From the NCBI RefSeq assembly GCF_030499535.1, contig NZ_JASTLB010000001.1, positions 1,240,001-1,304,000 of the forward strand: a stretch of DNA of 64,000 nt, given 5' to 3'. A model generated the notes under the pieces. It did not search any database. It saw only the letters and a list, made by a program, of their open reading frames with translations, and was not told where the DNA came from. Of the stretch, positions 8,858 to 17,411 are shown in pieces (positions within the stretch are counted from its first letter, which is position 1; the number at the start of each line of letters is the position of its first letter). A program made the translations under genes and the position numbers. Source of the stretch: Streptomyces sp. TG1A-8. Lineage in GTDB: Bacteria; Actinomycetota; Actinomycetes; Streptomycetales; Streptomycetaceae.

Positions 8858-8923
8858 CGGGGCACACTATCCTGCCATGGCCGGTACCTGACCAGTCCGC
8901 ACGGAGCGGTTCTCACCGCGCGT

Positions 8924-10972
8924 TCACCGCGTGGCGATGGCCGGGTCGCTCACACCGGGGAGCCCGTTCTCGACGTGGCCGGCGAAGCCGCGCAGGAACG
9001 CCGGGTCGGTGTCCGAGGTGACCGTGAGGTCGTACCAGCGCCTGCTGGCCGCGAGGCGGACGGTGTGCCGCACGGTGGCCCCGGGCCGTACGGTGACGGT
9101 GACCGGGCCGCCGCCGTAGCCGTCGGCCAGCTTCAGCCGCGCCGTCGCCGGGCCCCCGTTGGTGAGGACGAGTTCGACGTCGTCGCCGGTGTACCGGGCG
9201 GTGACCTCCGGACCGGCGGTCCCGCCGCGGCCCTTGAACAGGCGCAGGAAGCCGTTCGGGCCGTGCACGGCGAGGTCGTGGGAGCCGTTCGAGTGGCGGG
9301 CGTCCCAGGTGTCGGAGAGCGTCCTGCCGGCCTGCGTGGTGTAGGTCCAGGGACCGTCGGCACGGTTGCCGGAGGTGACGAGGAAGGCCGCGCCCGCCCG
9401 TGCGCCGGAGGCGAAGGTGAGCGTGAGCGTCCCGGCCGCGGCGTCCGCCGAACCGTCCACCACCGGCGCGTACTTCAGGGGGCGGGTGGGCCGGCTGCCG
9501 CGCTCCTGCACGGGCAGGGCCGGGTGCGCGGGCGGGGTGGGCACGTAGTCGGGGTGACGGTCGCGGTCCGGCGGCCGGTAGCCGGCCGTGGACGGCAGCG
9601 CGACCGGCGCGGTGTCCTTGCGGGAGAAGTCGAAGGCGCCGGTCAGGTCGCCGCAGACCGCCCGGCGCCAGGGCGAGATGTTGGGTTCCACGACGCCGAA
9701 GCGGCGCTCGATGAAGCGGATGACCGAGGTGTGGTCGAAGGTCTCGGAGCAGACGTACCCGCCCCTGCTCCACGGGGAGACGACGAGCATGGGGACCCGC
9801 TGTCCGAGCCCGTAGGGGCCGGCGACGTGGCCGCCGTCGCCCGTGAAGAGGTCGGGCCCGGGGTCCGCCGTCGACCTGCCCTGTGCGGCGGAGGCCGGCG
9901 GGAAGGGCGGGATCACGTGGTCGAAGAAGCCGTCGTTCTCGTCGTAGGTGAGGAAGAGGGCGGTCCGGCCCCACACCGCGGGGTTGGAGGTGAGCGCGTC
10001 CAGGACCTGGGAGATGTACCAGGCGCCGTAGTTGGCGGGCCAGTTGGGGTGCTCGGTGAAGGCCTCGGGGGCGACGATCCAGGAGACCTGCGGCAGCGCG
10101 CCCGCCTCGACGTCGGCCCTGAGCCGGTCGAAGAGTCCCTCGCCGGCGCGGGCGTCGGTGCCGGTGCGGGCCTTGTCGTACAGCGGGTCACCGGGCCGGG
10201 CGGTGCGGTACTGGTCGAAGTAGAGCAGCGAGTTGTCGCCGTAGTTGCCGCGGTAGGCGTCGTTGATCCAGCCCCAGCCGCCGTCCGCGTCCAGGCCGTC
10301 GCCGACGTCCTGGTAGACCTTCCAGGAGACGCCGGCCCGCTCCAGGCGCTCGGGGTAGGTCGTCCAGGAGTAGCCGGCCTCGTCGTTGCCGAGGACCGGA
10401 CCGCCGCCCTTGCCGTCGTTGCCGGTGTACCCCGTCCACAGGTAGTAGCGGTTGGGGTCGGTGGAGCCGATGAACGAGCAGTGGTAGGCGTCGCAGACGG
10501 TGAAGGCGTCGGCGAGCGCGTAGTGGAACGGGATGTCCTCGCGGGTCAGGTACGCCATCGTCGTCGACGACTTGGCGGGCACCCAGGAGTCGTACCGGCC
10601 GCCGTTGAAGGCGGCGTGCCCGTCGTTCCAGCCGTGCGGGAGGTCCTGGACGAAGGCGAGGCCCAGGTCGTCGGCGTCCGGCCGGAAGGGCAGGACGTCC
10701 CTCGTGCCGTCGGACTGCTTCCAGACGGACCTGCCGTTCTGCGTGACCGCACGCGGGTCGCCGAAGCCGCGGACGCCTCGGAGTGAACCGAAGTAGTGGT
10801 CGAACGAACGGTTCTCCTGCATGAGGACGACGATGTGCTCGACGTCCTCGACCGATCCGGTGCGGTGGTGGGCGGGCAGGGCGGCCGCGCGCTGGATGCT
10901 GCTGGACAGCGCCGTGAACGCGGTCGTGGCGCCCGCGAGCTGGAGGAAACGCCGCCGGTTGACTTCGGGCAT
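8924..10972 (-). CDS. Tat-secreted phospholipase C (phosphocholine-specific type)
   Basis: A 682-residue secreted phosphoesterase. The N-terminus NRRRFLQLAGATTAFTALSS is a twin-arginine signal peptide, as in other enzymes of this family. The phosphoesterase core begins at about residue 43 with VEHIVVLMQENRSFDHYFGS and includes YDENDGFFDHV and RVPMLVVSPWSRGG. Two DUF756 beta-domains at the C-terminus (HDLAVHGPNGFLRLFKG) complete the non-haemolytic/haemolytic PLC architecture. The ATG at 10972 follows a good GGAGAGG ribosome site. It is probably a phosphate-scavenging exoenzyme hydrolysing phosphatidylcholine or sphingomyelin; head-group preference cannot be read. Confidence 0.93.
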   Translation of the reverse strand: MPEVNRRRFLQLAGATTAFTALSSSIQRAAALPAHHRTGSVEDVEHIVVLMQENRSFDHYFGSLRGVRGFGDPRAVTQNGRSVWKQSDGTRDVLPFRPDADDLGLAFVQDLPHGWNDGHAAFNGGRYDSWVPAKSSTTMAYLTREDIPFHYALADAFTVCDAYHCSFIGSTDPNRYYLWTGYTGNDGKGGGPVLGNDEAGYSWTTYPERLERAGVSWKVYQDVGDGLDADGGWGWINDAYRGNYGDNSLLYFDQYRTARPGDPLYDKARTGTDARAGEGLFDRLRADVEAGALPQVSWIVAPEAFTEHPNWPANYGAWYISQVLDALTSNPAVWGRTALFLTYDENDGFFDHVIPPFPPASAAQGRSTADPGPDLFTGDGGHVAGPYGLGQRVPMLVVSPWSRGGYVCSETFDHTSVIRFIERRFGVVEPNISPWRRAVCGDLTGAFDFSRKDTAPVALPSTAGYRPPDRDRHPDYVPTPPAHPALPVQERGSRPTRPLKYAPVVDGSADAAAGTLTLTFASGARAGAAFLVTSGNRADGPWTYTTQAGRTLSDTWDARHSNGSHDLAVHGPNGFLRLFKGRGGTAGPEVTARYTGDDVELVLTNGGPATARLKLADGYGGGPVTVTVRPGATVRHTVRLAASRRWYDLTVTSDTDPAFLRGFAGHVENGLPGVSDPAIATR

Positions 10973-11389
10973 GGGTGAGGGACCTCTCCTGTGACGTGCG
11001 CGGCCCTCGTCAGTTGACGGGATCTGCGCGCAGCGAGTGTTCCAAGAGCAGCGAACGTCGGGGAAGGGTGAGGTGGCGCCCGCGTGAAACCCGGCGGTCC
11101 GTGAGGTGCCCGCGGCCACCGGCGGGGCCTCCCGGGGCCGCCGGCGGCCCGCGGCCGTTCCCGGCGCACCGGGGCGGGGCGGCCCGGTGCCCGGCGTGTC
11201 CGGGGACGGACACGGATGTCCTCGTCGCCCTCCGCGAGGTGGCGGACGCGGAAGGGGCGCGGATCGGGGTTCGGTGTTCGAGGTGCGCCCGGTCGGACCG
11301 GCCGGACCGGCCGGGGTGTGGCGGCACGGCCGGCGACCGCCGCCCGGCGGCTCCCGGCCGCCGGCCGTGTCCGGCTCCCGCGGGGCGGG
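10973..11389. other. Non-coding stretch upstream of phospholipase C
   Basis: About 420 bp of GC-rich sequence with no supportable gene. It must contain the phospholipase promoter. A few GTTTCAC/CTCACC-like elements are present, but they do not form a clear PHO-box repeat. Confidence 0.5.
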
Positions 11390-11608
11390 CGCCGCGGTGC
11401 GCACCCACAGCGCGCCGAGCGTGCGGGCCCCGTCGTGGACGTCTTCGCCGGGCCCGCGCAGGTCTCGGTCCAGTGCCGGGAGCGCGCCGGGACGGTCACC
11501 GCGGAGGGCTGCACCGACGACGTCCGGTCCCGCCCGGCCGACGGCTCGTGGCTGACCGGCGTCTGCTTCCGGGGCCCGGCCCGGCTGCCGGACGTGCCCA
11601 CCTGCTGA
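11390..11608 (+). pseudogene. Fragment of small SH3-like secreted protein, frameshifted
   Basis: Frame 2 to the stop at 11608 reads VVDVFAGPAQVSVQC, then GCTDDVRSRPADGSWLTGVC and LPDVPTC, a pattern like the C-terminus of small Streptomyces bacterial-SH3-like proteins (paired Cys and a W-[LV] strand). The peptide that should precede it, AVRTHSAPSVRAP, is in frame 3; one extra C in the four-C run at 11428-11431 would join the two. No signal peptide or start is recognisable upstream, so I call it a remnant. The family assignment is tentative. Confidence 0.35.
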
Positions 11609-11613
11609 GGACG

Positions 11614-11658
11614 GGTCGCGGGGGAACGGACGGCCGTGCCGTCCGTTCCCCCGCGACC
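11614..11658. terminator. Perfect 20-bp stem terminator
   Basis: Arms at 11614-11633 and 11639-11658 are perfectly complementary with a 5-nt loop (CCGTG). It lies just past the end of the minus-strand GH87 gene and just after the SH3 remnant, and can act in both directions. Confidence 0.85.
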
Positions 11659-11698
11659 GTGCGGTGGGCGCCCCCGGGCCGGCCGGCGGGCGCCGCGG

Positions 11699-13870
11699 TC
11701 ACGACGTCTGGTAGGCCTCCACCTCGCTGAACTGCGCGGCGGGCCAGGCGGTGTTGGCCGTGACGGTGAGCCGCAGGTAGCGCAGGCTGGTGCCGGCGGG
11801 CAGGGTCACGGTGGCCGTGTTGCCGGTGGCCGGGTCGAAGCGGTAGCCCTGCGCGCCGGCCACCGTGGAGTAGGTGGAGCCGTTGGTGCTGCCGAGCACC
11901 GCGACGGTCTGGGTGCGGGCCCCCCAGGCCGAGGACGGCGGCAGCTTCAGCACCACCCGCCGCACCCCGTAGGAGGACCCGAGGTCGACCGTCCAGGACT
12001 GCGGGAAGGCGTTGTTGGCGGACTCCCAGTAGGTGTTCGCATCGCCGTCGTCCGCCTTGCCGGGCGTGTAGACGTCCTGCGAGCCGGTCGCGGTGGCCGG
12101 GCGGCCCTTGGCGAGGTTGCGGTTCGGGTCGGGTTCGGGGTTGCTCTGGCCGGGCTGCGGCCAGCTGGAGCAGTCCGACCAGGTGCTGGACCAGCCGGAG
12201 TTGCCGCCGCCGTCGGTCAGGGAGAAGGAGCCGGCCGGGTAGGGGCAGTTGTAGACGCCGGCGGCACCGACGCCGGTGGCGGTGACGTTGCGGAAGGCGG
12301 CCGAGCCCTGCGTCTCGGCCTGGACCACCACCGTCCCGGTGTTCTTCACGGTGGCGCCGGTCACGTTGACGTTCCGCACCGGGTTGCCCTGGCCGCCGCC
12401 GGAGACGAACTCGAAGGCGCTGTAGGGGCTGTCGGTGATCGTGGTGTTGGTGATGTTGACGGTCGCGTTGATGGCGCTGTCGTAGGAGTCGACGCGCAGG
12501 GCGCCCATCGGGTGGTTCCAGTTGGGGTTCACGGCACCGGTGCGCACCAGCGTGTTGCCGTCGACCGTGATGGTGCCGGCCAGCGGGGAGAAGGGATCCA
12601 TGAACTTCTGGTTGGAGATCGCGATGCCGCTGCCGAGGGCGTTGGTGTCGGAGACCAGGTTGTTCCTCACCGCGATGTCGGTGCCGCCGTAGATGGCGAT
12701 GCCGTTGGCGAGGTTGGGCTGCGAGATCGTGTTGTTCTCGAAGCTGGAGTCGGTGTCCGGGGCGTACAGCGACCACATGGCGAGGGAGTCGTCGCCCTGG
12801 TTGCGCAGGAAGTTGTTGCGGACCCGGACGCCCTTGGCGGTGCCGTTGAGGTTGAGGCCGTCGGCGGTGGTGTCGAGGATGCGGTTGTCCTCCACGACCA
12901 GGTTGTCGTTCGTGCCCGTCAGCCAGAGCCCGCACTTGAGGTGCTGGATCCACATGCCGGAGACGGAGGAGTTCGCGCCGAGGGAGCCGTTGACGAAGTT
13001 GTCCGGGCTGGAGTCGACGCGTTCGGTGACCTCCCCGATGACCGCGAAGTCCTTGATGTGGACGTTCCCGGAGGAGCTGGACTGGTCGATGAAGCGGGAG
13101 GTGTGCACGACCGAGTACCAGCTGCCCGCACCCTGCAGCGTGACGTTCTGGACGCCGCTCAGGGAGGAGGTGAGCCTGTAGTCGCCCGGCGGGATCCAGA
13201 CCGTCCCGCCCTGCGCGGCGGCGATGGCGTCCCGGAAGGCCTGGGTGGAGTCGCCGTTGCCGCCGGGGTCGGCGCCCTTGGAGACGACGGACACCGAACC
13301 GGCGGGCTGGGTGGCCGCCGCCCCGACCTGTTCGAAGTCGGCGACGTCGACGGTGACCTGGGTGCCGGTGGACTCGACGGCGACCTTGTCGCCCGCCTGC
13401 ACGTTCTGGCCGAGCAGCAGGCGGGCGTTGTCGTAGAAGTGGTGGGTCCTGGCGCCGGCGATCCAGCCGGTGTCGACGTAGCTGTACTTGCTGGTCACCG
13501 GGATCGTCCTGGCGATCCTGGTGCCGTTGACGTACACGTTCAGCGAGCCGGACTGGCCGTCCGGGACGCTGTAGGCGATGTTCACCGCGTTGGAGGCGCG
13601 CGGCACGGTGAACTCCACCCGCTGCCCGGAGCCGAGCCGGACGGCCTGCCGGCCGGAGGCCTCCGAGGCGAGGGTGCCCTGCGTGTAGTCGGGGCCGATC
13701 CTGGTGCCGGTGGTGCTCGCCGACTCCGCCTCCACCGAGGTGAAGGGGAGCGTGGCGCCCGCGGCCGCGTGGGCGGCGGGGGCCACGGCGACGAGCGTGC
13801 CGGCGGCGAGGGCGACGATCGCCCCGATCGCCGGCATGCGCCTGGCGTGCCTGACGGTGCTGCTGTGCAT
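11699..13870 (-). CDS. Secreted GH87 alpha-1,3-glucanase (mycodextranase type)
   Basis: A 723-residue protein: Sec signal (residues 1-36, ending AAHAAAGA), a CBM6/35-like beta-sandwich (about 45-180), a right-handed beta-helix (about 195-560) and a C-terminal discoidin/F5-8C domain (about 590-722). Within the helix, DGLNLNG and NQGDDSLAMWS place Asp337, Asp360 and Asp361. The spacing (23, then 1) equals that of the three catalytic aspartates I recall for GH87 alpha-1,3-glucanases such as Agl-KA. It would cleave alpha-1,3-glucan in fungal walls or dental-type mutan outside the cell. It is the last gene of an operon with a GH13 alpha-glucosidase and a sugar ABC importer. A polygalacturonase-like fold is the main alternative. 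Confidence 0.82.
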   Translation of the reverse strand: MHSSTVRHARRMPAIGAIVALAAGTLVAVAPAAHAAAGATLPFTSVEAESASTTGTRIGPDYTQGTLASEASGRQAVRLGSGQRVEFTVPRASNAVNIAYSVPDGQSGSLNVYVNGTRIARTIPVTSKYSYVDTGWIAGARTHHFYDNARLLLGQNVQAGDKVAVESTGTQVTVDVADFEQVGAAATQPAGSVSVVSKGADPGGNGDSTQAFRDAIAAAQGGTVWIPPGDYRLTSSLSGVQNVTLQGAGSWYSVVHTSRFIDQSSSSGNVHIKDFAVIGEVTERVDSSPDNFVNGSLGANSSVSGMWIQHLKCGLWLTGTNDNLVVEDNRILDTTADGLNLNGTAKGVRVRNNFLRNQGDDSLAMWSLYAPDTDSSFENNTISQPNLANGIAIYGGTDIAVRNNLVSDTNALGSGIAISNQKFMDPFSPLAGTITVDGNTLVRTGAVNPNWNHPMGALRVDSYDSAINATVNITNTTITDSPYSAFEFVSGGGQGNPVRNVNVTGATVKNTGTVVVQAETQGSAAFRNVTATGVGAAGVYNCPYPAGSFSLTDGGGNSGWSSTWSDCSSWPQPGQSNPEPDPNRNLAKGRPATATGSQDVYTPGKADDGDANTYWESANNAFPQSWTVDLGSSYGVRRVVLKLPPSSAWGARTQTVAVLGSTNGSTYSTVAGAQGYRFDPATGNTATVTLPAGTSLRYLRLTVTANTAWPAAQFSEVEAYQTS

Positions 13871-13933
13871 GTGCTGATCCCTTCGTGGGGGGGGTGCGGG
13901 GGATAGCAGGAGGTGCGGGTGTGCGGCTACGGC

Positions 13934-15538
13934 TCAGACGCGCAGCCAGGCCGCCGTGTCCTGCGGCAGCCGGCCCCCGGCGTCCAGCGGGCCGCTGCTG
14001 AGCAGGAGTCGGGAGTGCGCGGGCAGGTCGGCGGGCGTGGCGCCGAGGTTCACCACGCACAGCGTGCCCGGCGCGCGGGAGAAGGCGAGGACGCCGTCGG
14101 GGGCGGGCAGCCAGGCCAGGGGGCCGTCGCCGAAGACCGGGCGGGCGGCGATGGCCTCGCGGTACAGGGAGAGCATGGAGTGCGGGTCGTCCTGCTGGCG
14201 GTCGACCGCGTACGACGCCCAGCCGGCCGGCTGCGGCAGCCAGGGCTCCTCGCGCGAGCCGAACCCGGCGTACGGCGCGTCGGCCCGCCACGGCAGCGGC
14301 ACCCGGCAGCCGTCCCGGCCCGGGTCGGTGCCGCCCGAGCGGAAGTGCATCGGGTCCTGTACGCGGTCGGCCGGGATGTCCGCCTCCGGCAGTCCCAGCT
14401 CCTCGCCCTGGTAGAGGTAGACCGAGCCCGGCAGGGCCAGGGACAGCAGGGCGGCGGCGCGGGCCCGGCGGGTGCCCAGGTCCAGGTCGGCCGGGGTGCC
14501 GAAGGCCTTGGTGGCGAAGTCGAAGGCGGTGTCCTCGCGGCCGTAGCGGGTGACCGTGCGCGTCACGTCGTGGTTGCACAGCACCCAGGTGGCGGGCGCG
14601 CCGACCGGGGCGTGCTCGGCGAGGGTCGTGTCGATCGAGCTCCGCAGCCGCGCGGCGTCCCAGGGGCAGGACAGGAAGGAGAAGTTGAAGGCGGTGTGCA
14701 GTTCGTCGGGGCGCAGGTAGCGGGCGAAGCGCTCGGCGTCGGGGAGCCAGACCTCGCCGACGAACACCGCGTCGTAGTCGTCTGCCACGGCCCGCCAGGA
14801 GCGGTAGACGTCGTGGAGTTCGTCGCGGTCGACGAAGGGGTGCGGCTGCGGGCGCGCGGCGAGGTCGGGCAGGTCCGGGTCCTTGGCGAGCAGGGCGGCG
14901 GAGTCGATGCGGACGCCGGCCACCCCCCGTTCGAACCAGAAGCGCAGGATGTCCTCGTGTTCCTGGCGGACCGCCGGGTGGGCCCAGTTGAGGTCGGGCT
15001 GTTCGGGGGTGAACAGGTGCAGGTACCAGTCGCCGTCGGGCAGCCTCGTCCACACCGGCTCGGTGGAGCCGACGAACTGCGAGGGCCAGTCGTTGGGCGG
15101 CAGTTCGCCCTTCTCACCGCGTCCGGGACGGAAGTGGAACAGCTCCCGCTCCGGGCTGCCGGGCCCCGCCGCGAGGGCGGCGCGGAACCAGGGGTGCTGG
15201 TCGGAGACGTGGTTGGGCACGATGTCGACAATCGTGCGGATGCCCAGCTCGCGCGCCTCGGCGATGAGCTTCTCCGCCTCGGCGAGGGTGCCGAAGGCCG
15301 GGTCGATGGCGCGGTAGTCGGCGACGTCGTAGCCGCCGTCCTTCAGGGGCGACAGGTACCAGGGGTTGAACCACAGGGCGTCGACGCCGAGCCCGGCCAG
15401 GTACGGCAGCCGGGCGCGGACTCCGGCGAGGTCTCCGGTGCCGTCGCCGTCGCCGTCCGCGAAGCTGCGCACGTACACCTGGTAGATGACGGCGGAGCGC
15501 CACCAGTCGGCGTCCGGTGCGGGGATGGGCTGTCCCAC
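13934..15538 (-). CDS. GH13 alpha-glucosidase (oligosaccharide-cleaving)
   Basis: A 534-residue cytoplasmic enzyme of the oligo-1,6-/alpha-glucosidase branch of GH13. The (beta/alpha)8 motifs are present: DIVPNHVSDQH, GVRIDSAALL (nucleophile Asp212), VGEVWLPD (acid/base Glu262) and VLCNHDVTR (Asp324). There is no signal peptide. The GTG start at 15538 gives the usual N-terminus (DWWRSAVIYQVYVRSFADGDGDG). It lies 37 nt downstream of a carbohydrate ABC permease and 63 nt upstream of the GH87 glucanase, so it should hydrolyse the imported alpha-linked oligosaccharides, plausibly nigerose-type products. Maltose or isomaltose substrates cannot be excluded. Confidence 0.9.
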   Translation of the reverse strand: MGQPIPAPDADWWRSAVIYQVYVRSFADGDGDGTGDLAGVRARLPYLAGLGVDALWFNPWYLSPLKDGGYDVADYRAIDPAFGTLAEAEKLIAEARELGIRTIVDIVPNHVSDQHPWFRAALAAGPGSPERELFHFRPGRGEKGELPPNDWPSQFVGSTEPVWTRLPDGDWYLHLFTPEQPDLNWAHPAVRQEHEDILRFWFERGVAGVRIDSAALLAKDPDLPDLAARPQPHPFVDRDELHDVYRSWRAVADDYDAVFVGEVWLPDAERFARYLRPDELHTAFNFSFLSCPWDAARLRSSIDTTLAEHAPVGAPATWVLCNHDVTRTVTRYGREDTAFDFATKAFGTPADLDLGTRRARAAALLSLALPGSVYLYQGEELGLPEADIPADRVQDPMHFRSGGTDPGRDGCRVPLPWRADAPYAGFGSREEPWLPQPAGWASYAVDRQQDDPHSMLSLYREAIAARPVFGDGPLAWLPAPDGVLAFSRAPGTLCVVNLGATPADLPAHSRLLLSSGPLDAGGRLPQDTAAWLRV

Positions 15539-15574
15539 GGTGCGTACCTCTCTGTGTCGGGGTGTGCGGGCCGG

Positions 15575-16456
15575 TCAGCCCTTGGTGCTGCCCGCGCTGA
15601 TCCCGGCGATGATGTGCCGCTGGAAGACGAGGAACAGCACCACCATCGGGATGCTGGCGATCACCATCGCGGCGATGAGCACGGTGAGCTGGATGTTCTG
15701 CGACAGCTGGACCAGGGCGACGCTGATCGGCTGCTTGCCGGTGTCGGAGAAGACCATCAGCGGCCACAGGAAGTCCTGCCAGACGGCGACCAGCGCGAAG
15801 ATCGACACGACGCCGAGGACCGGCCGGGACATGGGCAGGACGACCGACCACAGGACGCGCAGCTTGCCGGCGCCGTCGATCCCGGCGGCCTCCAGCACGT
15901 CGCGCGGCAGCTGGTCGAAGAAGCGCTTGAGCAGGTAGAGGTTGAAGGCGTTGGCGACCGCCGGCAGCCAGATGGCGAGGGGGTCGTTGAGCAGGCTGGT
16001 GTGGATCAGGGGCAGGTCGGCGACCGTGAGGTACTTGGGCACGACGAGCGCCTGGGCCGGGACCATGAGGGTGGCCAGGATGCCGCCCAGGACCACCTTG
16101 CCGAAGGCGGGCCGCAGCTTGGACAGGGCGTAGGCGGCGGCCGTGCAGAACACCAGCTGGAACGCCCAGGCACCGGCCGCCTGCACCAGGGTGTTCCCCA
16201 GGTGCTGCGGCAGCTGCATCAGCTCCCAGGCGTCGGTGTACCCGCTCAGGTGCCAGTGCTCCGGCACGAGGGTGGGCGGGGTCCGGGCGACCTCGTCCGG
16301 GGACTTCGCCGCGCCGGTCACCATCCAGTAGACCGGGAAGAGGAAGGCGAGCGCGAAGAGGACGGTGACGGCCGCGAACACGGTCCAGTAGACGGCCCTG
16401 CCGCGCGGACGGGCGAGTGCCGCCGGGGAGACCAGGGTGCGGACGGCGCTGCTCAT
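15575..16456 (-). CDS. Carbohydrate ABC transporter permease (MalG/CUT1 type)
   Basis: A 293-residue inner-membrane permease with six predicted helices. The EAA loop that contacts the ATPase is visible as DVLEAAGIDGAGKLRVLWSV near residue 195, and the protein ends with the usual IIAGISAGSTKG. It overlaps the upstream permease gene by 4 bp (ATGA). No ATPase gene is present, so a shared MsiK-type ATPase elsewhere would power it, as is normal for Streptomyces sugar importers. Confidence 0.92.
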   Translation of the reverse strand: MSSAVRTLVSPAALARPRGRAVYWTVFAAVTVLFALAFLFPVYWMVTGAAKSPDEVARTPPTLVPEHWHLSGYTDAWELMQLPQHLGNTLVQAAGAWAFQLVFCTAAAYALSKLRPAFGKVVLGGILATLMVPAQALVVPKYLTVADLPLIHTSLLNDPLAIWLPAVANAFNLYLLKRFFDQLPRDVLEAAGIDGAGKLRVLWSVVLPMSRPVLGVVSIFALVAVWQDFLWPLMVFSDTGKQPISVALVQLSQNIQLTVLIAAMVIASIPMVVLFLVFQRHIIAGISAGSTKG

Positions 16457-17406
16457 GCGTCCCCCTCGGAGCGGGTGAACCGCAGGTAGAGGGCGGAGAA
16501 GGCGCCGAGCAGGACGAGCAGCAGCACGCTGAGCGCGCAGGCTCCGCCGAAGTCGTTGTAGAGGAAGGCGTACTTGTAGATGAGGTAGAGGACGGTGACC
16601 GTGGCGTTCTCGGGGCCGCCGCCGGTGATGACGAACGGTTCGGTGAACACCTGCATCGTGGCGATGACCTGGAGGAGCATCAGCATTAGGATCACGAAGC
16701 GGGTCTGCGGGACCGTGACGTGCCGGACGCGCTGCAGGATGCCTGCGCCGTCGAGTTCGGCGGCCTCGTACAGCTCGCCGGGGATGGACTGCAGGGCGGC
16801 CAGGTAGATGAGGACGGTGCCGCCCATGTTGGCCCAGGTGGCCACGATCACCAGGGAGACCAGCGCGGTGTCGGCGCCGTTGGACCAGTTCGAGGTGGGC
16901 AGGTGCAGGAAGCGCAGCGCCTCGTTGGCCAGCCCGGCCCCGGGGTCGTAGAACCACTTCCACAGCAGGGCGCTGACCACCGGTGGGATCATCACCGGCA
17001 GGTAGACCACGACCCGGAAGAAGGCCTTGGCGTGCCGCAGCTCGTTGAGGACGAGGGCGAGCAGGAAGGGGACGGCGAAGCCGATGAGCAGGGCCAGCAG
17101 GGTGAAGGTGAGGGTGTTGCGCCAGGCCGCCGCGAACTCGGGGTCGTGCAGGACGCGGGTGAAGTTGGCGGTGCCGACCCACTCGGGTTTCGATCCGGGC
17201 GTGTACTTCTGGAAGGCGATGACGACCGCGCGGATCGCCGGGTACCAGGAGAACAGGGCGAAGCAGACCAGGCCGCCGAGGAGGAACCCGTAGGCGTGCA
17301 CCTGGTCGAGCAGGCGGCGCCGCCTGCGGTCCCCCGCCGCGGGCGGCAGCGGGCCCGGGCGGACGGCGGCCCGGGCCGCGGGCCGCCGTTCAGCCGTCTT
17401 GGTCAT
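16453..17406 (-). CDS. Carbohydrate ABC transporter permease (MalF/CUT1 type)
   Basis: A 317-residue permease: a basic cytoplasmic N-terminus (about 40 residues), six helices and the EAA motif ELYEAAELDGAGILQRVRHV at about residue 215. It lies 5 nt after the binding-protein gene and overlaps the next permease by 4 bp, giving the standard SBP-F-G gene order. Role: import of the oligosaccharide released by the GH87 enzyme, inferred from context. Confidence 0.92.
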   Translation of the reverse strand: MTKTAERRPAARAAVRPGPLPPAAGDRRRRRLLDQVHAYGFLLGGLVCFALFSWYPAIRAVVIAFQKYTPGSKPEWVGTANFTRVLHDPEFAAAWRNTLTFTLLALLIGFAVPFLLALVLNELRHAKAFFRVVVYLPVMIPPVVSALLWKWFYDPGAGLANEALRFLHLPTSNWSNGADTALVSLVIVATWANMGGTVLIYLAALQSIPGELYEAAELDGAGILQRVRHVTVPQTRFVILMLMLLQVIATMQVFTEPFVITGGGPENATVTVLYLIYKYAFLYNDFGGACALSVLLLVLLGAFSALYLRFTRSEGDA

Positions 17407-17411
17407 GGCGG

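Noticed and set aside
10990..11120. Possible PHO boxes before phospholipase C
   Set aside because: GTTTCAC and CTCACC-like bits occur, but the 11-nt direct-repeat spacing of PhoP sites is not clear by eye.
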